A stretch of DNA of 9,804 nucleotides, from contig JAOPZU010000141.1 of assembly GCA_025963955.1 (NCBI GenBank), positions 1 to 9,804 of the forward strand. Reading direction: 5' to 3'. Of this stretch, positions 1-6,504 are shown in pieces. Each line of letters begins with the position of its first letter. Positions within the stretch are counted from its first letter, which is position 1. The translations under genes were made by a program, and so were the position numbers. The notes under the pieces are model-generated. The model had not been told where the DNA came from, did not search any database, and worked only from the letters and a program-made list of their open reading frames with translations. The DNA is from Solirubrobacterales bacterium (GTDB lineage Bacteria > Actinomycetota > Thermoleophilia > Solirubrobacterales > Solirubrobacteraceae).

Positions 1-1
1 C

Positions 2-3000
2 AACATCGCCGAAGCGCGAGGCACGCTCACCCCATCCCACAACCTGCATGTGTGCCACTTTCCAGACACGCAGTTCGACGTTCTTGATCTCTTCCTTGAG
101 CAGCTTGTCTCTTCGACACCTCCGACCGCGACCGCTCTTGCGGCACCCATCGACTCGCTGTTCGTCGCCCGCTCGCTGGTGCGCGTCGACAACGTCGACG
201 ATCCTCATATCGCCGCCCTTCTCGGCCGCGCGGACATCATCGGTGAAGACGATCTCATCACCCGGCCTCGCGCTGTTGTCGTCGGACCGGCGGGGTCGGG
301 CAAGTCCTACCTCCTTGACCGTCTCAGCCGCGGCGGTCACGGTTCGACGCAGTTTGTTTTGGTTCCGGCCAGGGCGCTGCCCGAGCCGGTCGGTTCCGTC
401 CGCGCCCTGATCGGACAGTGGCTCTCGGCGGGCCGCGTGTACGAGGAATTCACGCTGGACGCAGTCATAGACGGAACGCTGCCGATCCACCTGCTCATCG
501 ATGGCCTCGACGAGCTCGTTCCGTCCGCTCGCGGCGCGGTAGTCGATGCGCTCACCCGAATCGGACGCGAGATGCCGCACATCCGGCTCACCGTCACTAG
601 CCGTCCCGCTGCAGCCCTCGCCAAATTCGACATCGAATGGCAGTCCTTCGAGCTGCTTTGCGACAGCGCTTGGCGGCAGGAGTTCCTCGCAAAGGCTGAC
701 GTCACCGAGGAGGCCCTCGCAGCGCGTCTTGGCCCGAGTGCCGACCGCTTAAGCTCGTTGCTCACCATCCCCTTCTACCTCCGCCGGCTAGCCACCAGCA
801 CAAGCGCCGCCCTGGATCAGGCGCTGTCTGCAGGCGACGTCCTCGGCATCCTGCTCGCGGTGCTCGATGAACAGGTCAACGGAGACGCAGCGCTGCAAGC
901 GGTCTCCTCCGGTGTTCGCAGCTGGCTGACCAAGGTCGCGCTCGTGATGCAGCTCAGCGGTCAGCGGGAGCTTCTGTTCAACACGCTGACCCCACTCGCC
1001 GCTGGCCTCGGCCTGGGCGACGTCGAGCTCGTCGCTCAGCGGCTGGCGGCACGCTCGCTCCTCCAGGATCCCGCGGACACCTGGTCGTTCGAGCATCGAC
1101 TGTTCTCCGACGCGCTTATTGCTGACCGGGTGCTGGAGAATTCTCCGAGCGCGTGGATCGACCTGATCGCGCCCACCGTCCGCGGCCGCAGCGCAGTGCG
1201 CGAAGACTGGCGCGAGGTAACCGGCCTCGTGGGCGCGCGCAGCAGACAGTGGCGCGCCGAAATCAGCGCACGCGACCTCGTCGTAGGTGCCCGGATCACA
1301 CCAGCAACCGCAGGCATCGACGAGCGGATCACCGCGATGACCACGCTTTGGGAGCACAGCGCCCGGCGTCAGGTTTGGCTTGAAGGGGACGCCCGCGGAC
1401 CTAACGACGGCGACCACATCATCCGTCTCGCTCCCGACCCCTTTCCGCAGCCGCTGCACTCCATTGTCGTCGGCGCCCTCACCACCGGGACTCGGTACGA
1501 CCGGAGCAACGCGCTGAGCCTCCTCGTGCGCATCGACAAAGACCCCGAGACGCTGCTGAGACATGCGCTCGCGACCGAAGCCGATTCGACGCTAAGGCGA
1601 AGCGCTGCCAGCTGGGCCACACGATTGAACCTGACGAACCTCCGGGACGACGTCCTAGCTCGGGCGCTGCAACCAGCCGACGACGCCGAGGCCTCAGACA
1701 TGGCCGCCATCGCGCTCGAGCTCAGCCCGCGCGCCGACAAGCTCCGCGTCGGCCACGAGCTACGAGCTGCCGGCAACCAGAACGTCCACGACTTCTATCT
1801 GTTCGATGACAACCAGGTCCTTGAACAGATCCACTGGCGACTCGGTGAGGCTCGCATGTCACCCGAGGACACCATCTACCGCGGGGACCGCAAGCTCGCC
1901 GAGCTGCTCGTCGAGCTGCCGCAAAGTACAACCATCACTGACGAGGACGCCGCGGCCGTTGCCGAGCTCGCCGCGTACAGCGGTGCCCCGACCGCCCGGG
2001 CAATCATCAGCTGGGTCTCCGAGCGCCCACTCGCGTGCGCCGCCGGGCTGGTCCGCGCACTCGAGAGCGACGACGTTCACATTCACGACATCATCAACCT
2101 GGCCGTCGCTATCGGCGCTGGCGCGCTTGCTTCCGCGGGCGCGCCAAACAACATCGTGGAGATGATCAAGATCCAGGAGCAGGCCAGAGCCGCTTTCGAG
2201 GCCGCGGTTCCGACCGACTTGGAAGGTGACGCCGAAGCGGTTACCGCGTTCGTGCCCCCGGCATCGGCATCAGACACGCTCAACCAGCTCCTTGGCATGC
2301 CCACCGACGACGCGCTAGAGCTGCTCTTGCGTCGCGAGCGACCGCTCGTGCAGGCCCTCCGCGAGTCTGACCCGGTAACCAAGCAACGGATGCGTCTCCT
2401 CCTCGCCGATCTTTGGGCCGGGAAGGATCTGACCTCAGCGGTCACAGCCGTTGGTGACGGAAGAGAGGTCACCATCGCCCGCTGGGCTCTCGCCGTACTC
2501 GCGTTCGGTCACGCAGCTGACTTCGCGCTCACCGACGAGCGATGGATCAGCGTCGCTGTATGCGGTTGGAGCACCGAGCCGCTACGCGTTTGGCTTGCCA
2601 GTACCGCCACCCCGGACCGCCTCAGCAACGCCGCCCGCGATGCACCCGTCGCAGCCTGGACGTTCCGCGACGTCGCGCGCATCGCTACGCCCGCACGGGT
2701 ACCCGACATCGAGGTACGCGTCCACGAACTCGACGACGCGCAACTCGACACCGCCGAAGGCCACGAGCTTCTACACGCTCTCGCCGCTTCGGGGGCGGAG
2801 GGCGCGCTGCGTGCGGCCGCGAAGCGAAGTGAGGCGTTAGCCAACTACACGGAGCCTCTGCTAGCTGCGGCCGGGGACGTCCCAAGCCAGCGCGCCCAGC
2901 TGCACCGGCTCCGTGAACGCCTCGCCGCTGGTCAGGTCGTAGACCGGCACGAGGCTCCGTGGCTCGATGCGGTGAGCGACCCGCAGCTAGCCGACGACGT

Positions 3001-3280
3001 GCTGGACGCGTTCATCGCGGGTGGCCAGACGAACCGGGGCAGCACGCCGTTCGACGTCACGAGCGTGCTGCTGACCGTGAGTTGTCGCATCGGCGGCGAC
3101 CAGACGCTCGCACGCCTGGAGGCAGTCGCGTCGGAGCCCGCCTGGGAGGGCGCGCAGTGGCTGTTCCGAAACGTTGACGAGATGCTTCAACGTGAGCTGA
3201 CGCTCGCGGCCGAGCTTCCCTCCCATGCTCGCCTGGCAAACCTCGGGCTGCCTACGCCCTCCGCGCCGGCACCGCTCTGA
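2..3280 (+). CDS. NACHT/STAND-family P-loop NTPase, NLR-like, 5' end probably outside window
   Basis: Predicted signal-transducing ATPase of the NACHT branch of STAND proteins; bacterial members commonly sense phage infection and trigger an effector domain. Counting from the GTG at 50, Walker A is GPAGSGKS (79-86), Walker B is HLLIDGLDE (147-155) with the NACHT-type DGLDE, and a sensor-like RLTVTSRP lies at 179-186. A proline-containing helix PFYLRRL (241-247) and FEHRLFSDALIADR (347-360) match the usual post-NACHT helical motifs. The remaining 700 or so residues have no recognised motif and look mostly alpha-helical, rich in Ala, Leu, Asp and Glu, as expected of a repeat-type sensor region. 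The frame is open from base 2, and the GTG at 50 has no ribosome binding site, so the gene probably continues leftward; an N-terminal effector domain, if present, is not visible. It converges on the lipoprotein gene. A defence role is inferred from family only; a STAND regulator is the alternative. Confidence 0.85.
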   Translation, partial: NIAEARGTLTPSHNLHVCHFPDTQFDVLDLFLEQLVSSTPPTATALAAPIDSLFVARSLVRVDNVDDPHIAALLGRADIIGEDDLITRPRAVVVGPAGSGKSYLLDRLSRGGHGSTQFVLVPARALPEPVGSVRALIGQWLSAGRVYEEFTLDAVIDGTLPIHLLIDGLDELVPSARGAVVDALTRIGREMPHIRLTVTSRPAAALAKFDIEWQSFELLCDSAWRQEFLAKADVTEEALAARLGPSADRLSSLLTIPFYLRRLATSTSAALDQALSAGDVLGILLAVLDEQVNGDAALQAVSSGVRSWLTKVALVMQLSGQRELLFNTLTPLAAGLGLGDVELVAQRLAARSLLQDPADTWSFEHRLFSDALIADRVLENSPSAWIDLIAPTVRGRSAVREDWREVTGLVGARSRQWRAEISARDLVVGARITPATAGIDERITAMTTLWEHSARRQVWLEGDARGPNDGDHIIRLAPDPFPQPLHSIVVGALTTGTRYDRSNALSLLVRIDKDPETLLRHALATEADSTLRRSAASWATRLNLTNLRDDVLARALQPADDAEASDMAAIALELSPRADKLRVGHELRAAGNQNVHDFYLFDDNQVLEQIHWRLGEARMSPEDTIYRGDRKLAELLVELPQSTTITDEDAAAVAELAAYSGAPTARAIISWVSERPLACAAGLVRALESDDVHIHDIINLAVAIGAGALASAGAPNNIVEMIKIQEQARAAFEAAVPTDLEGDAEAVTAFVPPASASDTLNQLLGMPTDDALELLLRRERPLVQALRESDPVTKQRMRLLLADLWAGKDLTSAVTAVGDGREVTIARWALAVLAFGHAADFALTDERWISVAVCGWSTEPLRVWLASTATPDRLSNAARDAPVAAWTFRDVARIATPARVPDIEVRVHELDDAQLDTAEGHELLHALAASGAEGALRAAAKRSEALANYTEPLLAAAGDVPSQRAQLHRLRERLAAGQVVDRHEAPWLDAVSDPQLADDVLDAFIAGGQTNRGSTPFDVTSVLLTVSCRIGGDQTLARLEAVASEPAWEGAQWLFRNVDEMLQRELTLAAELPSHARLANLGLPTPSAPAPL

Positions 3281-3377
3281 AAATAGAGCTCCGGACTCAG
3301 CAGGAGCGACCAACCTTCGTCTCACCAGCGGAGCAGCCGAGCCCGCCGCGGACTACTCAGCCTCGTGCGCCTTGACT

Positions 3378-3899
3378 TCACGCTGGCCCGCAAGCCTTGA
3401 TCGTCGCTGTTCCGACGGTCATGACGTGCTGCAGCAAGTCCTGGAACTCGCCCATGCTGTGTCCTCCGATTGCCAGCAGCGCTTTATCGACGGCTGGCAG
3501 AAACTCGTCCGAATACGGAATGCCACAGGCGCTACTTGCCAGCCCATACACGTCTTTCGCTGGGCTCGCGTCGGTGGCGGCGGTGATCGCACGTCCTGAC
3601 CTGTCCATGTATGCGATGACGCAGTCTTCCTTTTCCAGCTGCGGAATCGACTTTGCGTCGCAGCGTTTGAAGGCAGGTATGAAACCGTCACTTGCCTCGC
3701 TTACGGGCGCGGAGACAGCCAGGACCGCTGTTATGACCCTCGCCTGGGCAGCTTCGGCCGCTGTGACTCGAGGTTCCTGAACGACCGTGATCCTAGGTGG
3801 CCCGACGGTCGAAGACGACTTCGAATTAGACGATCCGCACCCAGTCATGAGCGATGCGGTGGCAGCCAGAACTAGAGACAGCCGTACGTGTTGCCGCAT
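3378..3899 (-). CDS. Small secreted lipoprotein of unknown function
   Basis: A 173-residue protein with a typical lipoprotein signal: positively charged start MRQHVR, a hydrophobic stretch LSLVLAATASL, and the lipobox-like MTGC with the acylated cysteine at residue 21, followed by a Ser/Asn/Lys-rich linker. The mature part carries four further cysteines (80, 93, 125, 170), enough for two disulfides, which fits an exported location. No enzyme motif or family was recognised. The ATG at 3899 is chosen over an upstream in-frame TTG at 3920 because GCGAGG sits six bases before the ATG and because it gives a standard signal-peptide N-terminus. It lies 266 bases downstream of the repeat-protein operon on the same strand and its 3' end faces the NACHT gene 97 bases away. 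Sequences read on the opposite strand here look like shadows. Confidence 0.8.
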   Translation of the reverse strand: MRQHVRLSLVLAATASLMTGCGSSNSKSSSTVGPPRITVVQEPRVTAAEAAQARVITAVLAVSAPVSEASDGFIPAFKRCDAKSIPQLEKEDCVIAYMDRSGRAITAATDASPAKDVYGLASSACGIPYSDEFLPAVDKALLAIGGHSMGEFQDLLQHVMTVGTATIKACGPA

Positions 3900-3905
3900 C
3901 GCGGG

Positions 3906-3911
3906 CCTCGC
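3906..3911 (-). promoter_or_regulatory. Ribosome binding site of the lipoprotein gene
   Basis: GCGAGG on the minus strand, six bases upstream of the ATG ending at 3899. It decides the start in favour of this ATG over the TTG seven codons upstream. The same hexamer precedes the gene starting at 4984. Confidence 0.55.
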
Positions 3912-3926
3912 ATTAGACAAAAACTC

Positions 3927-3932
3927 AACCTA
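3927..3932 (-). promoter_or_regulatory. Possible -10 element for the lipoprotein gene
   Basis: TAGGTT on the minus strand, 27 bases before the lipoprotein ATG, identical to the -10-like hexamer before the oxidoreductase gene at 8711. No convincing -35 box was seen. If used, it gives a leader of roughly 20 bases that includes the GCGAGG ribosome binding site. Confidence 0.25.
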
Positions 3933-4038
3933 CCGCGTTCTGCGCCCGTCGACCTGGACTGTTGGTCGCGCGACATCTGCACCCAGCGAGCGCCACGGCC
4001 GCAAGCCCTAGCGGGGCTCAGGGCCGTCGGCCGGTCGC

Positions 4039-4071
4039 GGGTCCGCGGCACGTCGCCTGCCGCCCGGACCC
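4039..4071 (-). terminator. Candidate stem-loop, possible terminator of the repeat-protein operon
   Basis: GGGTCCG (4039-4045) pairs perfectly with CGGACCC (4065-4071). Inside, CGGCA (4046-4050) pairs with TGCCG (4058-4062), leaving a two-base bulge and a seven-base loop, so 12 base pairs in all. It starts about 95 bases past the stop codon at 4166. No T-run follows on the minus strand, so if it ends transcription it is not a canonical intrinsic terminator; it could equally be a structured leader or chance pairing in GC-rich DNA. Confidence 0.35.
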
Positions 4072-4165
4072 ACGCCAGACGCAGCGGAAGGGACGAGCAG
4101 CAGTCTGCGCTAGGCCATACGACAGCGCCAGCCCGGCGCGTGCGGGAGGAAGCAGGCTCCGTCGC

Positions 4166-4984
4166 CTAGACCCAGCGCATCTCACCGCGCAGGCCCCACG
4201 CGCTGGCTGCCTCGCTCACCTGCGGCCAGTCCGCGTTGTGCTTGCGGCAGAGGCGGTAGACGACCGGGATTGAGGGCAGGCGCTCTTGCTCGCCGGCGCG
4301 GCGCGTTACCTGCCGCCTTGCTGCTGACCACATGCCGTATTCCCACAGCGTTGGGGAGAAGCCCACTCGACGCTTCATCTGCCATGCAGCGGACACCAGT
4401 TCGGGCATCGCGTACGGCTTCATCTGACCCTCCTGATGCCGAGTGTCGGACGGGAACCGCAGGGGCTGTTTACCGAAGGCCATGTGCATCGCGTAAAGGC
4501 ACACTCGAGTCCACCCCTGCCCTGGGATCGAACGTCGCTGTCCTCCAAGATCACGAATCAGCTCCGACGCGCTCGGCCAGGACTCGCCATCGTCGGCCCG
4601 CCGCCCGCGCAGATTCTCGTAAGCGGCGGTCTTAGGTATTTCAGCGGTAGCTTCCGTCGCGATGAGTTCAGCCAGGAGCCCGAGTTGCCGCTGGCGACGG
4701 GTCGCTGGCGGCACGTGACCAAGCCTTGAGCGCAGCATCTCGTCCAGGTCTTCCAGCGCCGCCGGCGGAAGGTGCCGTAGAACGCCCACCACGCCGCGGC
4801 CGAACGGCGACACCTCACCCGAGTGCGCGGCAACGACAACAGGACCAGAAGACTGCTCAACCGGAGATCCAGTTGGCCGAAGAGCCACCAGCAAATCCAG
4901 CGCGAGCGCACTGCCGCGCGACGGTCCGAGCTCGCAGATCAGCTCATCTATCGCGACGTGCGCTGCAAGCGGCGTTCGCGGCAT
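4166..4984 (-). CDS. Hypothetical protein with degenerate homing-endonuclease-associated-type repeats (second gene of pair)
   Basis: A 272-residue protein with no catalytic motif that I recognise. Residues 98-168 and 193-263 each follow the plan seen in the upstream partner: a Leu/Ala-rich helix, a Tyr/Trp-containing segment (AAYENLRG, TLWEYGMW), a Pro-Ser step (WPSAS, LPSIP) and a final Trp-containing helix (GWTRV, DWPQV). The stretch before the first repeat (LRHLPPAALEDLDEMLRSR, from residue 69) resembles the equivalent part of the partner (LWRLPEGDAWECWREVLRLR), so the two are probably paralogues. The ATG at 4984 shares its A with the TGA of the upstream gene (TGATG) and has GCGAGG seven bases before it, a typical translational-coupling arrangement; a TTG directly before the ATG is less likely. 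DNA binding is inferred from the repeat family only. Confidence 0.75.
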   Translation of the reverse strand: MPRTPLAAHVAIDELICELGPSRGSALALDLLVALRPTGSPVEQSSGPVVVAAHSGEVSPFGRGVVGVLRHLPPAALEDLDEMLRSRLGHVPPATRRQRQLGLLAELIATEATAEIPKTAAYENLRGRRADDGESWPSASELIRDLGGQRRSIPGQGWTRVCLYAMHMAFGKQPLRFPSDTRHQEGQMKPYAMPELVSAAWQMKRRVGFSPTLWEYGMWSAARRQVTRRAGEQERLPSIPVVYRLCRKHNADWPQVSEAASAWGLRGEMRWV

Positions 4985-6213
4985 CAAGCTGCCTCGCTGA
5001 GATCAAGCGGCGAAGCGGAACGCATCGCATCTGCGATCTCGAACGATTGCGCGCGGGACACAGCTTCTCGTACTCCCCGCACAAATCCGCCACCACCGAG
5101 GACCTTCGCGATGGTGGACGCCGAGGGCAAGATCCAGCTGTCGTCCTCGGCAAGCGCATGCTGCTCATCCCGCCAGGCTGAGTATCGAGGACGCGTCAGC
5201 GTTCCTTCCATCGCTTGCGTTGCAACAAGCACGGCCCGGACGCAAGCCGCGACTGAGAAGTCACTCCGCGAGCGAGCCCGGATCATTTGCCGCCGCGTCC
5301 TCTCGTCGATGCATCCAGCGGCGTTCAGCGCGTTGGCCCAATGGTCGCGTGAGAGCTGAAGCACTCGACTCATGCTGAGCACCGGCTGCGGGTCCTGCTC
5401 GGCGAGAGCGTTCCAGCGGGACATGAAGTCAGACAAACCAAGCCAAGCCGGCGGCTGCGGAGCCCCGCGCTCATCCTGTAGTTGATCCCAGCACAGACGA
5501 ACCACCTCGTGGAGCTCGCTCTGGGTGACTAGCCGGTGATCGTTCCATGCTCGCCTCGGGAGCAGGCCGGCCACGCTGACGGCAGACGTCGCCTCCAGCC
5601 CAACCGACGCTAAGAACGTTGCCCAGCCGCCCCGCCCGTCGGACGAGAAAGGATCACGTGACCGCGGGAACCGCGGCAGGACACGGTCGCAAGCGGGCAG
5701 TGTCATTTGCGCCCGTGCAAAAGGCAAGTAGTCCAAGTCATAGGACAAGACCGGGCGTCCGCAGGCTTGAGCCAGACAATGAACGATCTCGGCAAGCTCG
5801 GTGGTGGAATAGCGGCTGCCTCTTGCGCGGTAAGTGAGACCGAGAGACGAGAACTCCGGGCTCTCCCCTAGCGCCGACCGAACCCCCGCCCAGCCCCCGA
5901 ACGCCGCGCCGACCGCAGACCCGGACGGATACGAGCCTTCCTGCTGCGCGCGCCACTTGGTGTAGTCATGCTGAGATGGCACCTGACCGAGGGACCTCGC
6001 GCACTCGATGACCGCGGCGAGAGCAGCCTGACGACGGCGTGCAAGCCGGGTGACAGGCCGTTCGGCGAGAACCGAACGCAGCCGAAGCACCTCGCGCCAG
6101 CACTCCCACGCGTCCCCCTCTGGCAAGCGCCACAACAGGTCGAAGATGCGAGCCGCGTCAGGATGCGGCTCCCGTCGGACCGTCTCCCTTATGCCCGTCA
6201 CGTCGGTGCTCAT
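4984..6213 (-). CDS. Protein with homing-endonuclease-associated (HNH_repeat-like) repeats
   Basis: A 409-residue protein. Residues 63-116 fit the homing-endonuclease-associated repeat closely: helix LAAVIECARSLG, then QVPSQHDYTKWRAQ, PSGSAV, and the FGGWAGVRSALG ending. Three more degenerate copies can be traced at about 138-206 (ends WATFLASVGL), 230-301 (ends HWANALNAAG) and 321-386 (RYSAWRDE, then PSASTI). Such repeats occur beside nuclease domains in homing endonucleases and are thought to help bind DNA, but no HNH, GIY-YIG or LAGLIDADG motif is visible, so this looks like repeats alone. The ATG at 6213 is preferred over a TTG at 6336 because TACCGT lies eight bases before it, as expected for a leaderless start, and the extra 41 residues look non-conserved. 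It is the first gene of an operon with the gene starting at 4984. Its role is unknown; sequence-specific DNA binding is inference. Confidence 0.8.
   Translation of the reverse strand: MSTDVTGIRETVRREPHPDAARIFDLLWRLPEGDAWECWREVLRLRSVLAERPVTRLARRRQAALAAVIECARSLGQVPSQHDYTKWRAQQEGSYPSGSAVGAAFGGWAGVRSALGESPEFSSLGLTYRARGSRYSTTELAEIVHCLAQACGRPVLSYDLDYLPFARAQMTLPACDRVLPRFPRSRDPFSSDGRGGWATFLASVGLEATSAVSVAGLLPRRAWNDHRLVTQSELHEVVRLCWDQLQDERGAPQPPAWLGLSDFMSRWNALAEQDPQPVLSMSRVLQLSRDHWANALNAAGCIDERTRRQMIRARSRSDFSVAACVRAVLVATQAMEGTLTRPRYSAWRDEQHALAEDDSWILPSASTIAKVLGGGGFVRGVREAVSRAQSFEIADAMRSASPLDLSEAA
4992..4997 (-). promoter_or_regulatory. Ribosome binding site at the coupled gene junction
   Basis: GCGAGG on the minus strand, seven bases before the ATG at 4984 and inside the last codons of the upstream gene. 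It supports the TGATG overlap start over the TTG one codon earlier. Confidence 0.5.
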
Positions 6214-6221
6214 GGCGGCCA

Positions 6222-6227
6222 ACGGTA
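6222..6227 (-). promoter_or_regulatory. Candidate -10 element of the repeat-protein operon
   Basis: TACCGT on the minus strand, eight bases before the ATG at 6213. With this spacing transcription would begin at or next to the ATG, which fits the lack of a ribosome binding site there. No clear -35 box. Confidence 0.4.
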
Positions 6228-6282
6228 ACCCTGGATCCGAGGCTTTCGCAGAAGCCACAGCTCTGTCCGCGAGGCATCGACG

Positions 6283-6304
6283 GCCGCTGAGCGGCCTCAG
6301 CGGC
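6283..6304. repeat. Perfect 9-bp inverted repeat upstream of the operon
   Basis: GCCGCTGAG and CTCAGCGGC are perfect reverse complements separated by CGGC. A nested alternative, GGCCGC-TGA-GCGGCC, overlaps it at 6282-6296. It sits roughly 55 to 75 bases upstream of the predicted transcription start of the repeat-protein operon, so it may be an operator or activator site; a hairpin function is also possible. Confidence 0.55.
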
Positions 6305-6464
6305 GCATGACCGATGTGTCCCAGCTTCGCCAGCAAATATGGGCTCTGCCAGCGCCTGCGGGCACATCCTTAGGGAAAGCAGACCTCAGGCGTAGGGACG
6401 CAGCCGACGCGATATCTCAGGAGGCCCTCTACGCCTGGCCGAAACGACTTATGCGTCTGACCCA

Positions 6465-6497
6465 CCTCGACCTCGAACCTCGAACCTCGAACCTCGA
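6465..6497. repeat. Short tandem repeat, 7-bp unit CCTCGAA
   Basis: Three exact CCTCGAA units at 6471-6491, flanked on each side by a six-base CCTCGA copy. The array ends seven bases before the stop codon (6505-6507) of the secreted protein gene, on its downstream side. Function unknown; it could be replication slippage or a transcript-end element. Confidence 0.85.
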
Positions 6498-6504
6498 CCG
6501 CCTC

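Larger units (their letters stand above)
3900..4165. other. Intergenic region with GC-rich stem-loops
   Basis: This 266-base gap separates the repeat-protein operon from the lipoprotein gene, both on the minus strand. The part next to the lipoprotein gene holds its likely promoter and ribosome binding site. The middle is rich in inverted repeats: AGCCC/GGGCT at 4004-4018, GGCC/GGCC at 4022-4032, and a larger stem at 4039-4071. Reading frames through it on both strands give low-complexity Arg/Ala-rich products, so no gene is called. Confidence 0.5.
6214..6504. other. Intergenic gap at the change from lower-GC to higher-GC DNA
   Basis: These 291 bases lie between the start of the repeat-protein operon and the 3' end of the secreted protein gene. 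They contain the operon's probable promoter, the inverted repeat at 6283-6304 and the tandem repeat at 6465-6497. A plus-strand frame opens at ATG 6307 and reads protein-like for about 60 codons before running antisense through the next gene, so no gene is called. No tRNA was found. Confidence 0.5.

Noticed and set aside
48..410. 120-codon plus-strand frame starting at ATG 48
   Set aside because: Ser/Arg/Thr-rich shadow of the NACHT gene in the neighbouring frame; Walker A lies in the other frame.
788..1564. 258-codon minus-strand frame inside the NACHT gene
   Set aside because: Antisense to continuous NACHT coding sequence; no motif or start signal.
3397..3780. 127-codon plus-strand frame (starts MIVAVPTVMTCC)
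   Set aside because: Antisense to the lipoprotein gene, whose signal peptide, lipobox and ribosome binding site are better evidence.
6214..6336. Longer N-terminus for the repeat protein starting at TTG 6336
   Set aside because: The 41 extra residues overlap the inverted repeat and candidate promoter and look non-conserved; ATG 6213 with TACCGT eight bases upstream is preferred.
6471..6497. tRNA T-loop-like GGTTCGA on the minus strand
   Set aside because: It is part of the 7-base tandem repeat. No acceptor, anticodon or D arm can be placed around it.
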